43,281 bases of DNA from Stenotrophomonas maltophilia (GCF_003970865.1 NZ_RXLZ01000043.1:1-43281); one strand, 5' to 3'; shown: positions 31,873 through 40,764, counted from the stretch's first letter. Program-made: numbers and translations. Notes: generated by a model from the letters alone, not told the origin.

Positions 31873-32595
31873 TTACCAGTCCAGCTGCTTCGGCAGCAGG
31901 CCCTGCAGTTCCTGTTCGGTCAGGTTGCGCCACTGGCCCGGCTTCAGCGCGCCGATCTTGATGTTGTCGATGCGCACGCGGCGCAGCTGGGTCACGCGAT
32001 AGCCGAATTCGGCAGCCATCAGGCGGATCTGCCGGTTCAGGCCCTGCTGCAGGGTGATGCGGAAACCGAACTTGGCGATGCGCGAGGTCTTGCACGGCAG
32101 CGTCATCTGGTCGTGGATGCGCACGCCGCGCGCCATGCCGCGCAGGAACTCATCGGTAACCGGCTTGTTCACCGCTACCAGGTATTCCTTCTGGTGGCCA
32201 TTCTCGGCGCGCAGGATCTGGTTGACGATGTCGCCGTTGCTGGTCATCAGGATCAGCCCCTCGGATTCCTTGTCCAGGCGGCCGATCGGGAAGATGCGCT
32301 GTTCGTGGCCGACGAAGTCGACGATGTTGCCCTTGACCGAGGTTTCGGTCGTGCAGGTGACGCCTACCGGCTTGTTCAGCGCGATGTAGACGTGGCGGCG
32401 GGCGCCGGGCTTGCGTGCGACGCGCGCGCGCAGCGGCTGGCCGTCGACCAGCACCTGGTCTTCCTCGCCCACCACCGCGCCGGTACCGGCCGGGTGGCCG
32501 TTGACGGTAACGCGGCGCGCGGCGATCAGGCGATCGGCCTCGCGGCGGGAGCAGAAGCCGGTGTCGGCGATATGTTTGTTGAGTCGGGTGGTCAT
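31873..32595 (-). CDS. rluF: 23S rRNA pseudouridine(2604) synthase
   Basis: RluF makes pseudouridine at position 2604 of 23S rRNA. The 240-residue product has an N-terminal S4 RNA-binding domain (about 3-55, RLNKHIADTGFCSRREADRLI) and an RsuA-type catalytic domain. The catalytic Asp108 is in IFPIGRLDKESEGL. The family-specific segment VTCTTETSVKGNIVDFV matches E. coli RluF very closely, and GLNRQIRLMAAEFGY follows. E. coli RluF is 290 residues; this one lacks the extra C-terminal tail. The start at 32595 gives the S4 domain with little extension. It lies 34 bases downstream of the GGDEF gene at 32630, probably in the same transcript. Confidence 0.93.
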   Translation of the reverse strand: MTTRLNKHIADTGFCSRREADRLIAARRVTVNGHPAGTGAVVGEEDQVLVDGQPLRARVARKPGARRHVYIALNKPVGVTCTTETSVKGNIVDFVGHEQRIFPIGRLDKESEGLILMTSNGDIVNQILRAENGHQKEYLVAVNKPVTDEFLRGMARGVRIHDQMTLPCKTSRIAKFGFRITLQQGLNRQIRLMAAEFGYRVTQLRRVRIDNIKIGALKPGQWRNLTEQELQGLLPKQLDW

Positions 32596-32629
32596 TGGCC
32601 CATTATCCGGCATCGCCGCCCGCTGCGCT

Positions 32630-34294
32630 TCATGCCAGGGCAGGCGGATCGAGCTCCTCGCCATCGAAGACCCGGTTGCGGCCCGCCCGCTTGGCCACGT
32701 ACATGGCATGGTCGGCCCGCCGCAGCAGCCCAGCCAGATCGTCCTCGCCCGGCCGCCACTGCGCCAGGCCGATGCTGGCGGTCACTTCCAGCCCCGGCAC
32801 CTGCAGGGCCTGGCCGGCCTCGGTGATGCGCTGGCGCAGCCGGTCCAACCGCGCCGACGCCGCCTCGCGCGGCATGCCCGGCATCAGCAGCAGGAACTCT
32901 TCGCCGCCCATCCGCACCACTTCGTCCTGGCTGCGCACCGCCGTGCGCAGGGCACGCGCCACCGCCACCAGCACCTGGTCGCCCACCGCGTGGCCATGGC
33001 GGTCGTTGATGTCCTTGAACAGGTCGATGTCGAGGAAGCCGATCACCAACGGGCCACGCTCGCGGTCAACCCGTTCCAGGTGGCGGGCCAACTGCTGCAG
33101 GCCGGCGCGGCGGTTGGGAAGCCCGGTCAGGCCGTCGGTCTCGGCCAGCTGGCGCAGTTCATCACGCTGCTGGCGCAGCCGGCCCAGCCGCTGGTTCAAC
33201 GCATAGGCGGCCATCATCAGCAGCCAGGTCACCGCCAGCTGCAGCGCCTCCACCCGGTACTCCATCAGCCACTCGGCGCCGCAGGCGTCAGCGATGATCA
33301 GTACCAGCAGCGGCGCCAGTGCGGCCAAGCCCGCCTGCGCCCAGCGGTCACCCCGCAGCCAGGCCCAGATACCGGCCCCCAACGCCAGGCCACAGCCCAG
33401 CACGTACGACACCTGCAGGGTCTGCGCGACCCACGCCAGATGTTCCCAGCGCAGCCACGGCACCAGCGCGGCCAGCGCCAGCATGCCCCACAGCACGGCC
33501 TGTTGCAGCGGCCGCGAGCGCGGCAGCACACGGTCACCGCCATTGAGCCGCCACAGCGCCGGCAACACCAGTGCCTGGGTTGCAGCAGTCAGCGCCAGCA
33601 GCCACCAGGCGCCGCGCTCGCCCACTGGCAGCCAGGGTTCCGGATAGCCGCTCAGCCCGCCGAGGATGGCCTGCCACAGCACCATCACGGTGGTGCCGGC
33701 GATGTAGACCAGGAAACTGCGATCCCGGGTGGTCAGGAAGGCCATCAACGCCGACAGCGCCAGCGCGATCGCCACCGCGATGCAGGCCGCGCGCACCAGC
33801 AGGCGGGCGGTGTCGTTCTGCTGCACCGGGCTGGGCGCGCCCAGCCGCAGGGTCGGTACCCAACGTGTCTTCAGCGGTGTCTGCCAGGAGACCAGGAACG
33901 GCTCATGGCTGCCGGCCGGCGGTACGGCCACCAGGCCGATACCGGCCCGGAAACGTGAATCGCGGGTGCGCGCGTCGTTCATGTTGCCGCAGATCTCGCG
34001 GTCACCGTGCTGCACCCGGACTTCACCGGCAAACACGTTGAACACGTCCAGCGCCTGCGGTTGGCCCGACCAGCCCTGTGGCGGAGCCGGTACCAGCACC
34101 TGCTGGCGCGGGCCGGACAGCATGCGCGGCGTGCACGCACGATGCGGGGTGGGCTCATCGGTAGCGCCACCGACCAGCAGGTAATCGCGCCCCGATTCCA
34201 CCGCTGCGGCCTGCAGCGGCCACGGCGTCGCCAACCACGCCAGCAGTACGACCAGCACCGCTCCTGTTCCGTACTGCCACTGCCTGCCGCCCAC
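32630..34294 (-). CDS. Membrane diguanylate cyclase with 7TM-DISM-like sensor
   Basis: The 554-residue protein has a signal or first helix (about 10-30), then a periplasmic region with DYLLVGGATDEPTPHRACTPRML and two conserved Cys in CGNMND. A cluster of seven or so membrane helices (about 165-365) follows, then a GGDEF domain (about 385-545). The active site is FLDIDLFKDINDRHGHAVGD and MGGEEFLLLMPG. The inhibitory site RSQD sits exactly five residues before GGEEF, so product feedback is expected. It uses GTG at 34294. It should sense an extracytoplasmic signal and make cyclic di-GMP. Confidence 0.92.
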   Translation of the reverse strand: MGGRQWQYGTGAVLVVLLAWLATPWPLQAAAVESGRDYLLVGGATDEPTPHRACTPRMLSGPRQQVLVPAPPQGWSGQPQALDVFNVFAGEVRVQHGDREICGNMNDARTRDSRFRAGIGLVAVPPAGSHEPFLVSWQTPLKTRWVPTLRLGAPSPVQQNDTARLLVRAACIAVAIALALSALMAFLTTRDRSFLVYIAGTTVMVLWQAILGGLSGYPEPWLPVGERGAWWLLALTAATQALVLPALWRLNGGDRVLPRSRPLQQAVLWGMLALAALVPWLRWEHLAWVAQTLQVSYVLGCGLALGAGIWAWLRGDRWAQAGLAALAPLLVLIIADACGAEWLMEYRVEALQLAVTWLLMMAAYALNQRLGRLRQQRDELRQLAETDGLTGLPNRRAGLQQLARHLERVDRERGPLVIGFLDIDLFKDINDRHGHAVGDQVLVAVARALRTAVRSQDEVVRMGGEEFLLLMPGMPREAASARLDRLRQRITEAGQALQVPGLEVTASIGLAQWRPGEDDLAGLLRRADHAMYVAKRAGRNRVFDGEELDPPALA

Positions 34295-34404
34295 GCCACA
34301 TCCTGTTGTTGCTTACGCCCGCGCCCACTGCGCGTCGCCCCTGGCCGGCATTATCGCAGCCGGACGTGCGCCGCACGTGTAGACCAAAGTCGCCGCCACG
34401 CCGT

Positions 34405-36828
34405 TCAGCCAGCCCCCGGCGGCCCCTTCACCGCGACCAGCCGTACCGGGCGCAGATCGGCCAGGGTCAGCCGCTCCAGCGGCTGCGGCCGTTCGATGGC
34501 ATAGCCCTGCAGCCCCTGTACGCCAAGCCGGGTCAGCGCACCGGCAACCTCGGCGGTCTCCACCCACTCGGCCACCACCTCCATCTGCAGCTCGCGCCCG
34601 AGCTCGCTGATCGCGCGCACCGTGGCGTGGCTGACCGGGTCGGTATCCATGTCCCGCACGAAGGCGCCGTCGATCTTCAGGATGTCCGCCGGCAGCTGGC
34701 GCAGGTAGCCGAACGAGGACAGGCCGGAACCGAAATCGTCCAAGGCCATCCGGCAACCACGCGCCTTCACCGCATCGATGAAGGCACGGGCCTGGCTGAG
34801 ATTGCTGATCGCCGCGGTTTCGGTGATCTCGAAGCACAGCTTGGAGGCCAGCGCGCGGTTGCGCTCGAGCAGGTCGCAGACGAAGGCGAGGAATCCCGGC
34901 TCGGCGATCGACTGCGCCGATACGTTGACGTTGCACAGGCCCAGCTGGCGCACGTGTGCCGGGCACACCTGCAGGTGGCGGAACAGCAGCCCGAGCACGT
35001 GACGGTCCAGCGCCACCGCCATGCCATAGCGCTCTACCGCCGGCATGAACTGTCCGGGCAGGTGCAGGCTGCCGTCGGTGCCCCGCATGCGCACCAGCAC
35101 CTCGTAGTGCAGGTAGGTCGGATCGCCCACGCGGGCGATGCGTTGCGCATACAACAGCATGCGGTTCTCGGCCATCGCCAGGCTGACGCCCTGCAACCGC
35201 TCGGCCTCCTGCCGCCGCTCCTCCAGCGCCATGCGGTTCTCATTGAAGCAGTGCACGCGGTTGCGCCCGGCCTGCTTGGCGGCATAGCAGGCGCTGTCAG
35301 CCGCACTCATCAGCCAGTTCACATCGGGGGCGTCGGCGCTGACTTCAACCACGCCGATGCTGCAGCTCAGCTGCGGGCTGCCCTCGCTGATCGGGAACGT
35401 GGCCTGGCCCAGGTTGCGGATCACCCGCTGCAGCACCCGCTTGGCCTCGTCCTGCCCGGCATGGGCGAGGAACACGGCGAACTCGTCGGCGCCCAGGCGG
35501 CCAACCCAGTCACCGTCACGTACCGCCGCCACCAGGTAGTCGGCGAAACTGCGCAGCATCTGGTCACCGGCGGCGTGGCCGAAGCTGTCGTTGACCAGCT
35601 TGAAGTGGTCCAGGTTGATGTAGCACAGCGCATGCGTACCGCCGTCGCTGCGCACCTGCAGCAGCGAACGCTCCAGCAGCCGCTCGATCTCGCGCCGGTT
35701 GATCAGGCCAGTCAGTGGATCGTGGCTGGCATGGTGTTCGATCTCGCGTGCCAGGGCATGGTTCTGGCTGACATCCTCGATGATCGCAAACACCGACAGG
35801 CCACCTCCCGCGCTGCGCACACCGGTGCCACTCCAGCGCCCCCACACCAGGCTGCCATCGCGGCGGCAGAAGCGCAGCTCACTCGGCCGCAGCTGCCGGT
35901 CCCAGTCAATGCGGCCGACACCATCGATGACCAGTTCGCCCTCCATCAGCAGATCGCCGAGCGACATCTGCAGCAGCACGTCGCGTCGGTAGTCGAGGAT
36001 ATCGGCCATCGCCTGGTTGGCTTCGATCACCTTTCCATCGGTGTCGAGCTTGAGCATGCCGACATTGGCCTGGTAGAAGGCCGCGCGGAAGCGGCTTTCA
36101 TGCTCGGTCAGGTCCTTGCCGACGCGACGCGCCAGCGCCACCGCCATCAGGCTGATCGCCAGCACCGACAGCCCGCCGACGGCAAGCGTGGCGATCCGCA
36201 CCATCGTGGCCATGCGCAGCAACGCCTGGGAAAATGCCTGCGCCTGCACCTGCAGCCGCCGGTCCAGATCACGCAGCTGTTGCAGGTACCGGTCGCGGTC
36301 GGCCACTGGCAGCGCACCCTGGGCGTGTCCCGACTGCAGCTCGGCGACCAGCCGTTGCACGGCCAACAGTTCATCATCGGTCTGTCGCCACAGCGTGGTT
36401 GCTTCCCGGAATGCACCGATGTCGCGTGCATAGCGGAACGAGAACACCAGGCGCGGAATATCGGCGCGCGCGTTGCCGCCCTGCAGGAAGCCCTGCCTGG
36501 CCTTCTCCTCGTCCGGTACCGCCTGTTCCAGCGCCAGCCGGGCCTGCAGATCCCCCAACGGAATCCGCAGGGCCTGGCGCGCGTCATCCAGATCCTGCGC
36601 ATGGCCACGCGCCAGGTAGCGGCTCAGCGCAGCGGTTGCATCCTGCTGCCCCCGTGACCAGTAGCCCTGGCCGGCAATCCAGGCCGTCGAGGCCGCCTGC
36701 AGTTCCTGGATCAACGCGGACAACGCGACCAACCCGATCGCCATGCCCGTCAACAACGCAAAGCGCAATCCCAGGCCACGGGTCATCGGCACCCGCCGGC
36801 TCTGCTGGTCCGTGCCACTTCTACCCAT
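34405..36828 (-). CDS. PAS-GGDEF-EAL cyclic di-GMP enzyme with periplasmic sensor
   Basis: The 807-residue product has membrane helix 1 (about 20-40), a helical periplasmic sensor, helix 2 (about 215-235), a PAS domain (about 245-360), a GGDEF domain (about 370-530) and an EAL domain (about 545-795). The GGDEF signature reads GADEF, with the second Gly changed to Ala; RDGD five residues earlier keeps the inhibitory site. The EAL domain has all metal and catalytic residues I can check: EVL for EAL, NVS, ITET, DDFG, KIDG, EWVE and QGY. The net role is most likely a phosphodiesterase, with the GGDEF domain possibly inactive and regulatory. Confidence 0.92.
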   Translation of the reverse strand: MGRSGTDQQSRRVPMTRGLGLRFALLTGMAIGLVALSALIQELQAASTAWIAGQGYWSRGQQDATAALSRYLARGHAQDLDDARQALRIPLGDLQARLALEQAVPDEEKARQGFLQGGNARADIPRLVFSFRYARDIGAFREATTLWRQTDDELLAVQRLVAELQSGHAQGALPVADRDRYLQQLRDLDRRLQVQAQAFSQALLRMATMVRIATLAVGGLSVLAISLMAVALARRVGKDLTEHESRFRAAFYQANVGMLKLDTDGKVIEANQAMADILDYRRDVLLQMSLGDLLMEGELVIDGVGRIDWDRQLRPSELRFCRRDGSLVWGRWSGTGVRSAGGGLSVFAIIEDVSQNHALAREIEHHASHDPLTGLINRREIERLLERSLLQVRSDGGTHALCYINLDHFKLVNDSFGHAAGDQMLRSFADYLVAAVRDGDWVGRLGADEFAVFLAHAGQDEAKRVLQRVIRNLGQATFPISEGSPQLSCSIGVVEVSADAPDVNWLMSAADSACYAAKQAGRNRVHCFNENRMALEERRQEAERLQGVSLAMAENRMLLYAQRIARVGDPTYLHYEVLVRMRGTDGSLHLPGQFMPAVERYGMAVALDRHVLGLLFRHLQVCPAHVRQLGLCNVNVSAQSIAEPGFLAFVCDLLERNRALASKLCFEITETAAISNLSQARAFIDAVKARGCRMALDDFGSGLSSFGYLRQLPADILKIDGAFVRDMDTDPVSHATVRAISELGRELQMEVVAEWVETAEVAGALTRLGVQGLQGYAIERPQPLERLTLADLRPVRLVAVKGPPGAG

Positions 36829-36910
36829 CCCGGATCCCCCCGAATGTGCTGCGGTGACAACCTCCCTTGGAACTGGCCCAGCCTATGACCGGCAATGTGT
36901 TTGCCATGCG

Positions 36911-36993
36911 AAAAGGGGACGGAGGGGATTAAGTCGTTTTCGGCATAAGCGCATGGCCTGCCATATACGACTTAATCCCCTCCGTCCCCTTTT
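36911..36993. repeat. Long inverted repeat (26-bp perfect arms) upstream of the GGDEF-EAL gene
   Basis: 36911-36936 (AAAAGGGGACGGAGGGGATT then AAGTCG) pairs without mismatch with 36968-36993. The 31-base loop holds a nested ATGGC...GCCAT pair. It lies between deaD and the PAS-GGDEF-EAL gene. On either strand it ends in four T, so it could act as a terminator for deaD. It also resembles the AAAGGGGAC-type repeat families linked to REP-associated tyrosine transposases. A second small hairpin lies at 36998-37019. Confidence 0.85.
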
Positions 36994-37044
36994 CTGTACG
37001 CCAGCTCGGAGGCTGGCGTTGATCAGGACGGCTGCGGGCGCGGC

Positions 37045-38991
37045 TTAGAAGCTGCGCGGGCCGCGCGGCTTGAAGCCGTCACGACGCGGCGGGCGGCTGT
37101 CGCGGTCACCGCCGCGGTCGCCACCATGGCCACCCGGACCACCCGGGCCGCCACGACGCGGGCCACCCGGACCGCCCGGACCACGCTTGTCGAAGCGCGG
37201 CTTGAACGGGCGCGGCGCCGGGTTTGTGTCTTCACCCGGGGCCAGCGCGCGCATCTGCAGCTGCTGGCCGGACACCCAGACCTTCTGCAGGTGCGACAGC
37301 ACGTCCGACGGCATCTGTGCCGGCAGGTCCAGCAGCGAGAAGTCGTCGTGGATGTCGATGCGGCCGATGAAGCGGCTTTCCAGGCCGGCCTCGTTGGCAA
37401 TGGCGCCGACGATGTTGGCCGGCTTCACGCCATGCTGGTGGCCCACCGAAATACGGTAGGTCTCCATGCCCTGCTCCGGCGCACCACGCGGCGGAACCTC
37501 ACGGCGCGGACGCTGCTCGAAACCACCTTCGGCGTCATCGCGACGCGGGCCACGCTCGAAGCGCGGACCACGTTCGTTGCGGTCGAAGCGATCGCCACGT
37601 TCCGGACGGTCGCCACGGTCGAAACGCTCGCGCGGCGCGCGCTCTTCACGCGGGGCACGCACCGGCGGCTGCAGCAGGAACGGGGTATCGCCCTGCAGCA
37701 TCTTTGCCAGCGCGGCAGCCACTTCAATAGCCGGCACGTTCTGCTCGTTCTCGAAGCGTTCCAGCAGCTGGCGGTAGAAGTCCAGGCCGCCGGCACCGAG
37801 GGTTTCGGTGATGCGCGTGGTGAACTTGTTGATGCGGTTGTCGTTGACCGCTTCCACGCTCGGCAGCTGCATCTCTTCGATCGGCTGGCGGGTGGCGCGC
37901 TCGATCTGGCGCAGCATGCCCTTCTCGCGCGGGGTGGCGAACAGGATCGCCTCGCCGCTGCGGCCGGCACGACCGGTACGGCCGATACGGTGCACGTAGC
38001 TTTCGGTGTCGTACGGAATGTCGTAGTTCAGCACGTGGCTGATGCGCTCCACGTCCAGGCCGCGGGCGGCCACGTCGGTGGCGACCAGGATGTCCAGCTT
38101 GCCTTCCTTCAGCATGGCGATGGTGCGCTCACGCTGGGCCTGCTGCATGTCACCGTTGATGGCGGCAGCGGCCAGGCCACGGGCCTGCAGCTTGCTGGCC
38201 AGTTCTTCGGTGCCGGCCTTGGTACGCGCGAAGATGATCATCGCGTCGAACGGCTCGACTTCCAGGATGCGGGTCAGCGCGTCCAGCTTGTGCATGCCGC
38301 TCACCCACCAGTAGCGCTGGCGGATGTTGGCCGAAGTGGTGGTCTTGGCCTGGATGGTGACCTCGACCGGATCCTGCAGGTAGGTCTGCGCGATGCGACG
38401 GATCTGCGGCGGCATGGTGGCCGAGAACAGGGCCACCTGGCGCTGCTCCGGCAGCTTCTTCAGCACGGCTTCGACGTCGTCGATGAAGCCCATGCGCAGC
38501 ATTTCATCGGCTTCGTCCAGCACCAGCGTCTTCAGCTCGGACAGGTCCAGGGTGCTGCGATCCAGGTGGTCGATCACGCGGCCGGGAGTACCGACCACGA
38601 TGTGCACGCCGCGGCGCAGGGCCGACAGCTGCTGGCCATACGGCTGGCCGCCGTACACCGGCAGCACGCGGAAGCCGGGGATCTTCGACGAATAGGACTG
38701 GAACGCCTCGGCAACCTGGATGGCCAGTTCGCGGGTCGGTGCCAGGATCAGGGCCTGCGGCTTGATCTGCTGCAGGTCGATGTTGGACAGTACCGGCAGC
38801 GCGAACGCTGCGGTCTTGCCGGTGCCGGTCTGGGCCTGGCCCAGCACGTCGCGGCCTTCCAGCATCGCCGGGATGGTGGCGGCCTGGATCGGCGACGGGG
38901 TTTCGTAGCCGATGGCGGTGACCGCCTGCATCACGGGCTCGGACAGGCCGAGCTGCGCAAACTGCAGCGGCGCTTGGGAATCTTGGGACAT
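37045..38991 (-). CDS. deaD: DEAD-box ATP-dependent RNA helicase DeaD/CsdA
   Basis: DeaD unwinds RNA in ribosome assembly and mRNA turnover, especially in the cold. The 648-residue product has the Q motif (FAQLGLSEPVMQAVTAIGYETPSPIQ), Walker A AQTGTGKT, PTRELA, VLDEADEML, SAT, and HRIGRTGRAGR in the second RecA domain. An Arg/Gly/Asp-rich linker follows (about 440-500), then a DbpA-type RNA-binding domain (about 500-575, RISVGHQHGVKPANIVGAIANEAG) and a Gly-Pro-Arg-rich tail. This is the CsdA layout rather than RhlB or SrmB. I chose the start at 38991 (GGAG seven bases upstream) over the GTG at 39009. Confidence 0.95.
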   Translation of the reverse strand: MSQDSQAPLQFAQLGLSEPVMQAVTAIGYETPSPIQAATIPAMLEGRDVLGQAQTGTGKTAAFALPVLSNIDLQQIKPQALILAPTRELAIQVAEAFQSYSSKIPGFRVLPVYGGQPYGQQLSALRRGVHIVVGTPGRVIDHLDRSTLDLSELKTLVLDEADEMLRMGFIDDVEAVLKKLPEQRQVALFSATMPPQIRRIAQTYLQDPVEVTIQAKTTTSANIRQRYWWVSGMHKLDALTRILEVEPFDAMIIFARTKAGTEELASKLQARGLAAAAINGDMQQAQRERTIAMLKEGKLDILVATDVAARGLDVERISHVLNYDIPYDTESYVHRIGRTGRAGRSGEAILFATPREKGMLRQIERATRQPIEEMQLPSVEAVNDNRINKFTTRITETLGAGGLDFYRQLLERFENEQNVPAIEVAAALAKMLQGDTPFLLQPPVRAPREERAPRERFDRGDRPERGDRFDRNERGPRFERGPRRDDAEGGFEQRPRREVPPRGAPEQGMETYRISVGHQHGVKPANIVGAIANEAGLESRFIGRIDIHDDFSLLDLPAQMPSDVLSHLQKVWVSGQQLQMRALAPGEDTNPAPRPFKPRFDKRGPGGPGGPRRGGPGGPGGHGGDRGGDRDSRPPRRDGFKPRGPRSF

Positions 38992-39129
38992 GGGGAACTC
39001 CGAAGACACTGCCGTCTTCCTGGCAGTGCGATAAAAAAGGTGATGGTCCGCGCTTTGGGCGCCCTTCTTATCGCGTGCCCTGGCGCTGCTCGGTTGGAGG
39101 AGATTTCACTCGCTCAGAGCGGAATCATA
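38992..39129 (-). promoter_or_regulatory. deaD leader with hairpin next to the ribosome-binding site
   Basis: On the minus strand a TATGAT-like -10 box (39129-39124) would start a leader of roughly 125 bases. Near its end, CACTGCC (39028-39022) pairs with GGCAGTG (39013-39007) in a seven-pair hairpin about six bases before the Shine-Dalgarno GGAG (39001-38998). Long structured leaders are typical of cold-shock genes, so this may control translation by temperature. The -35 is unclear. Confidence 0.4.
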
Positions 39130-39258
39130 CCGCATTGATCCTGAACAAGGCGTACAGCTTGCCGTGCGCGTGCCGTCATGCCCCGTGCTGGCGCACAATA
39201 CGCGCCCTCTTCCCGGCCCGGCCGCTGGCCTGCGCCCTCTTCCCAGGAACCCCGCTCC

Positions 39259-39480
39259 ATGCAGATTCTCGAATTCGACCTCGACGGTGACTACGTCGAA
39301 CTCAAGCAGCTGCTCAAGCTGGCCGACCTGGTCACCAGTGGCGGCGAAGCCAAGATGGTCATCAGTGACGGCCAGGTGCGGGTGGACGGCGAAGTCGAAC
39401 TGCGCAAGGCCTGCAAGATCCGCGCAGGCCAAGTGGTCGAATTCGCCGACAGCCAGATCCGGGTGCTGGCCGCCGGCTGA
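39259..39480 (+). CDS. RNA-binding S4 domain protein (YbcJ-like)
   Basis: The 73-residue protein is a lone S4 domain: MQILEFDLDGDYVELKQLLKLADLVTSGGEAKMVISDGQVRVDGEVELRKACKIRAGQVVEF. It carries the S4 pattern VELKQLLK...GQVRVDGE..R..KI..G. E. coli YbcJ is the small stand-alone relative of this fold. It probably binds structured RNA; the target is unknown. The start ATG 39259 is chosen over an open upstream frame because it gives the family N-terminus. It converges on the UbiM-like gene with 25 bases between them. Confidence 0.92.
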   Translation: MQILEFDLDGDYVELKQLLKLADLVTSGGEAKMVISDGQVRVDGEVELRKACKIRAGQVVEFADSQIRVLAAG

Positions 39481-39495
39481 TCTGAACGGGCTGAT

Positions 39496-39509
39496 CTGAA
39501 CCGGTTCAG
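39496..39509. terminator. Palindrome overlapping the ubiM stop codon
   Basis: CTGAACCGGTTCAG is a perfect 14-bp palindrome that contains the minus-strand stop (39508-39506) and lies 16 bases after the S4 gene stop. It may serve both convergent genes as a weak terminator. Confidence 0.35.
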
Positions 39510-40684
39510 GCCACGCGCTGGGTCAGGTGCGAGGCAATCAGCTGCCTGAACGGTGCCACGCCCTGCGCCAGGCGCAGGCCGGCCGCCCGCAGCAGGCGCG
39601 CCGGACGGCGATCGTCGGTGTACAGGCTGGCGATCGCATTGGTGGCTTCGTACAGCGGCCGCGACGCCAGCCGGTGACCCCGCTGGTAGCTGCCCAGCAT
39701 GCCGGCCGCGGCAATATCGGCACCGCGACGCTGCTGCTCGACGATGCCCTGCGCCAGCCGCTGTGCGCTGGCCAGTCCCAGGTTGAAGCCATGCGCGGTG
39801 ACCGGGTGCATGCCGACGGCGGCATCGCCGATCAGTGCCGAACGCTCGCCGACAAAGCGGTGCGCGTACACCCCCACCAGCGGATAGGCCTGCGGCGTGG
39901 CCACCGGCTGCATGCGACCCAAGCGGTGTTCGAAGCAACCGCTGATGGCCTCACCAAAGGCCACCTCGTCCATCGCCAGCAGCTCCTCAATCTGCCGCGG
40001 CGGCAGCGTGATCACCGCCGATGCCTGGCCCTCGTTGAGCGGCAGCAACGCCATCGTGCGGCCGTAGCCGAACCACTCCCAGGCGGTGTGGTGATGGTCG
40101 CGCTCGACCTGCATGCGGCACACCAGCATCGACTTGCCGAAGTCGCGCATCTGCGCACCGATGCCAAGCATGCGGCGGGTGGCGGAGAAGCGGCTGTCAG
40201 CGGCTACCAGCAGCCGCGCATGAAGTTGGCTGCCGTCATCCAGTTTGACCACATGGCCCTGTGCATCGGCCTGTACGCCCTGCACCTTGCGCCCATCGAA
40301 CAGTTCCAGGCCGTCCTGGCCCTGCACGGCATCCCATGCAGCGCGGCGGATCAGATGGTTGGGCACCAGCCAGCCCAGCGGCTGGCCGTCAACCTGGCTG
40401 CTGGCGAAGGTCAGCGCGAACGGCGAGCCGCCGTTCATCACCTTGGCATCGCGCAGTTCAGCGACTTCAGCCTGCGGCAGGCGCTGCCACAGCTCCAGCT
40501 GCTCCATGCTCTGCCGCGAGGCATGGGTCAGCGCGATCTCGCGGCCATCGAAGGCGGCCTCGGCCAGCGCCTGGCGCGGCTGCACTTCGACCAGCCCGAC
40601 CTGCAGGCCGCTACCGGCCAGCGCACGCGCGAAACACAGACCCGCCGGTCCGGCGCCGACCACCACCACGTCCATCCTGCGCAT
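39506..40684 (-). CDS. ubiM: FAD-dependent ubiquinone biosynthesis hydroxylase, UbiM-like
   Basis: The 392-residue flavoprotein belongs to the UbiH/UbiF/VisC group. The Rossmann GxGxxG motif is VVVVGAGPAGLCFARAL at the N-terminus. The second FAD motif is SALIGDAAVGMHPVTAHGFNLGL, and VADSRFSATRRMLG carries the family DG-like motif. Overall it fits the UbiM subgroup (5-demethoxyubiquinol hydroxylase of Neisseria and some xanthomonads), which can replace UbiF or Coq7 in ring hydroxylation. The exact ring position cannot be read from sequence. The start at 40684 follows AGGAGG at ideal spacing on the minus strand. It is not clustered with other ubi genes. Confidence 0.82.
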   Translation of the reverse strand: MRRMDVVVVGAGPAGLCFARALAGSGLQVGLVEVQPRQALAEAAFDGREIALTHASRQSMEQLELWQRLPQAEVAELRDAKVMNGGSPFALTFASSQVDGQPLGWLVPNHLIRRAAWDAVQGQDGLELFDGRKVQGVQADAQGHVVKLDDGSQLHARLLVAADSRFSATRRMLGIGAQMRDFGKSMLVCRMQVERDHHHTAWEWFGYGRTMALLPLNEGQASAVITLPPRQIEELLAMDEVAFGEAISGCFEHRLGRMQPVATPQAYPLVGVYAHRFVGERSALIGDAAVGMHPVTAHGFNLGLASAQRLAQGIVEQQRRGADIAAAGMLGSYQRGHRLASRPLYEATNAIASLYTDDRRPARLLRAAGLRLAQGVAPFRQLIASHLTQRVA

Positions 40685-40764
40685 GCGCGCCTCCTGCCGT
40701 TGATTCAGTCCGGGCCAGCATAGCGCCACGCACCTGACCGGCCTTGATCTGGATCAGGCCGGGA

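Noticed and set aside
34306..36657. A 783-residue open frame opposite the PAS-GGDEF-EAL gene
   Set aside because: It is an antisense shadow of a clearly recognised gene, with no motifs and no ribosome-binding site.
37126..39138. A 670-residue open frame opposite deaD
   Set aside because: It is antisense to an unmistakable helicase and has no recognisable domain.
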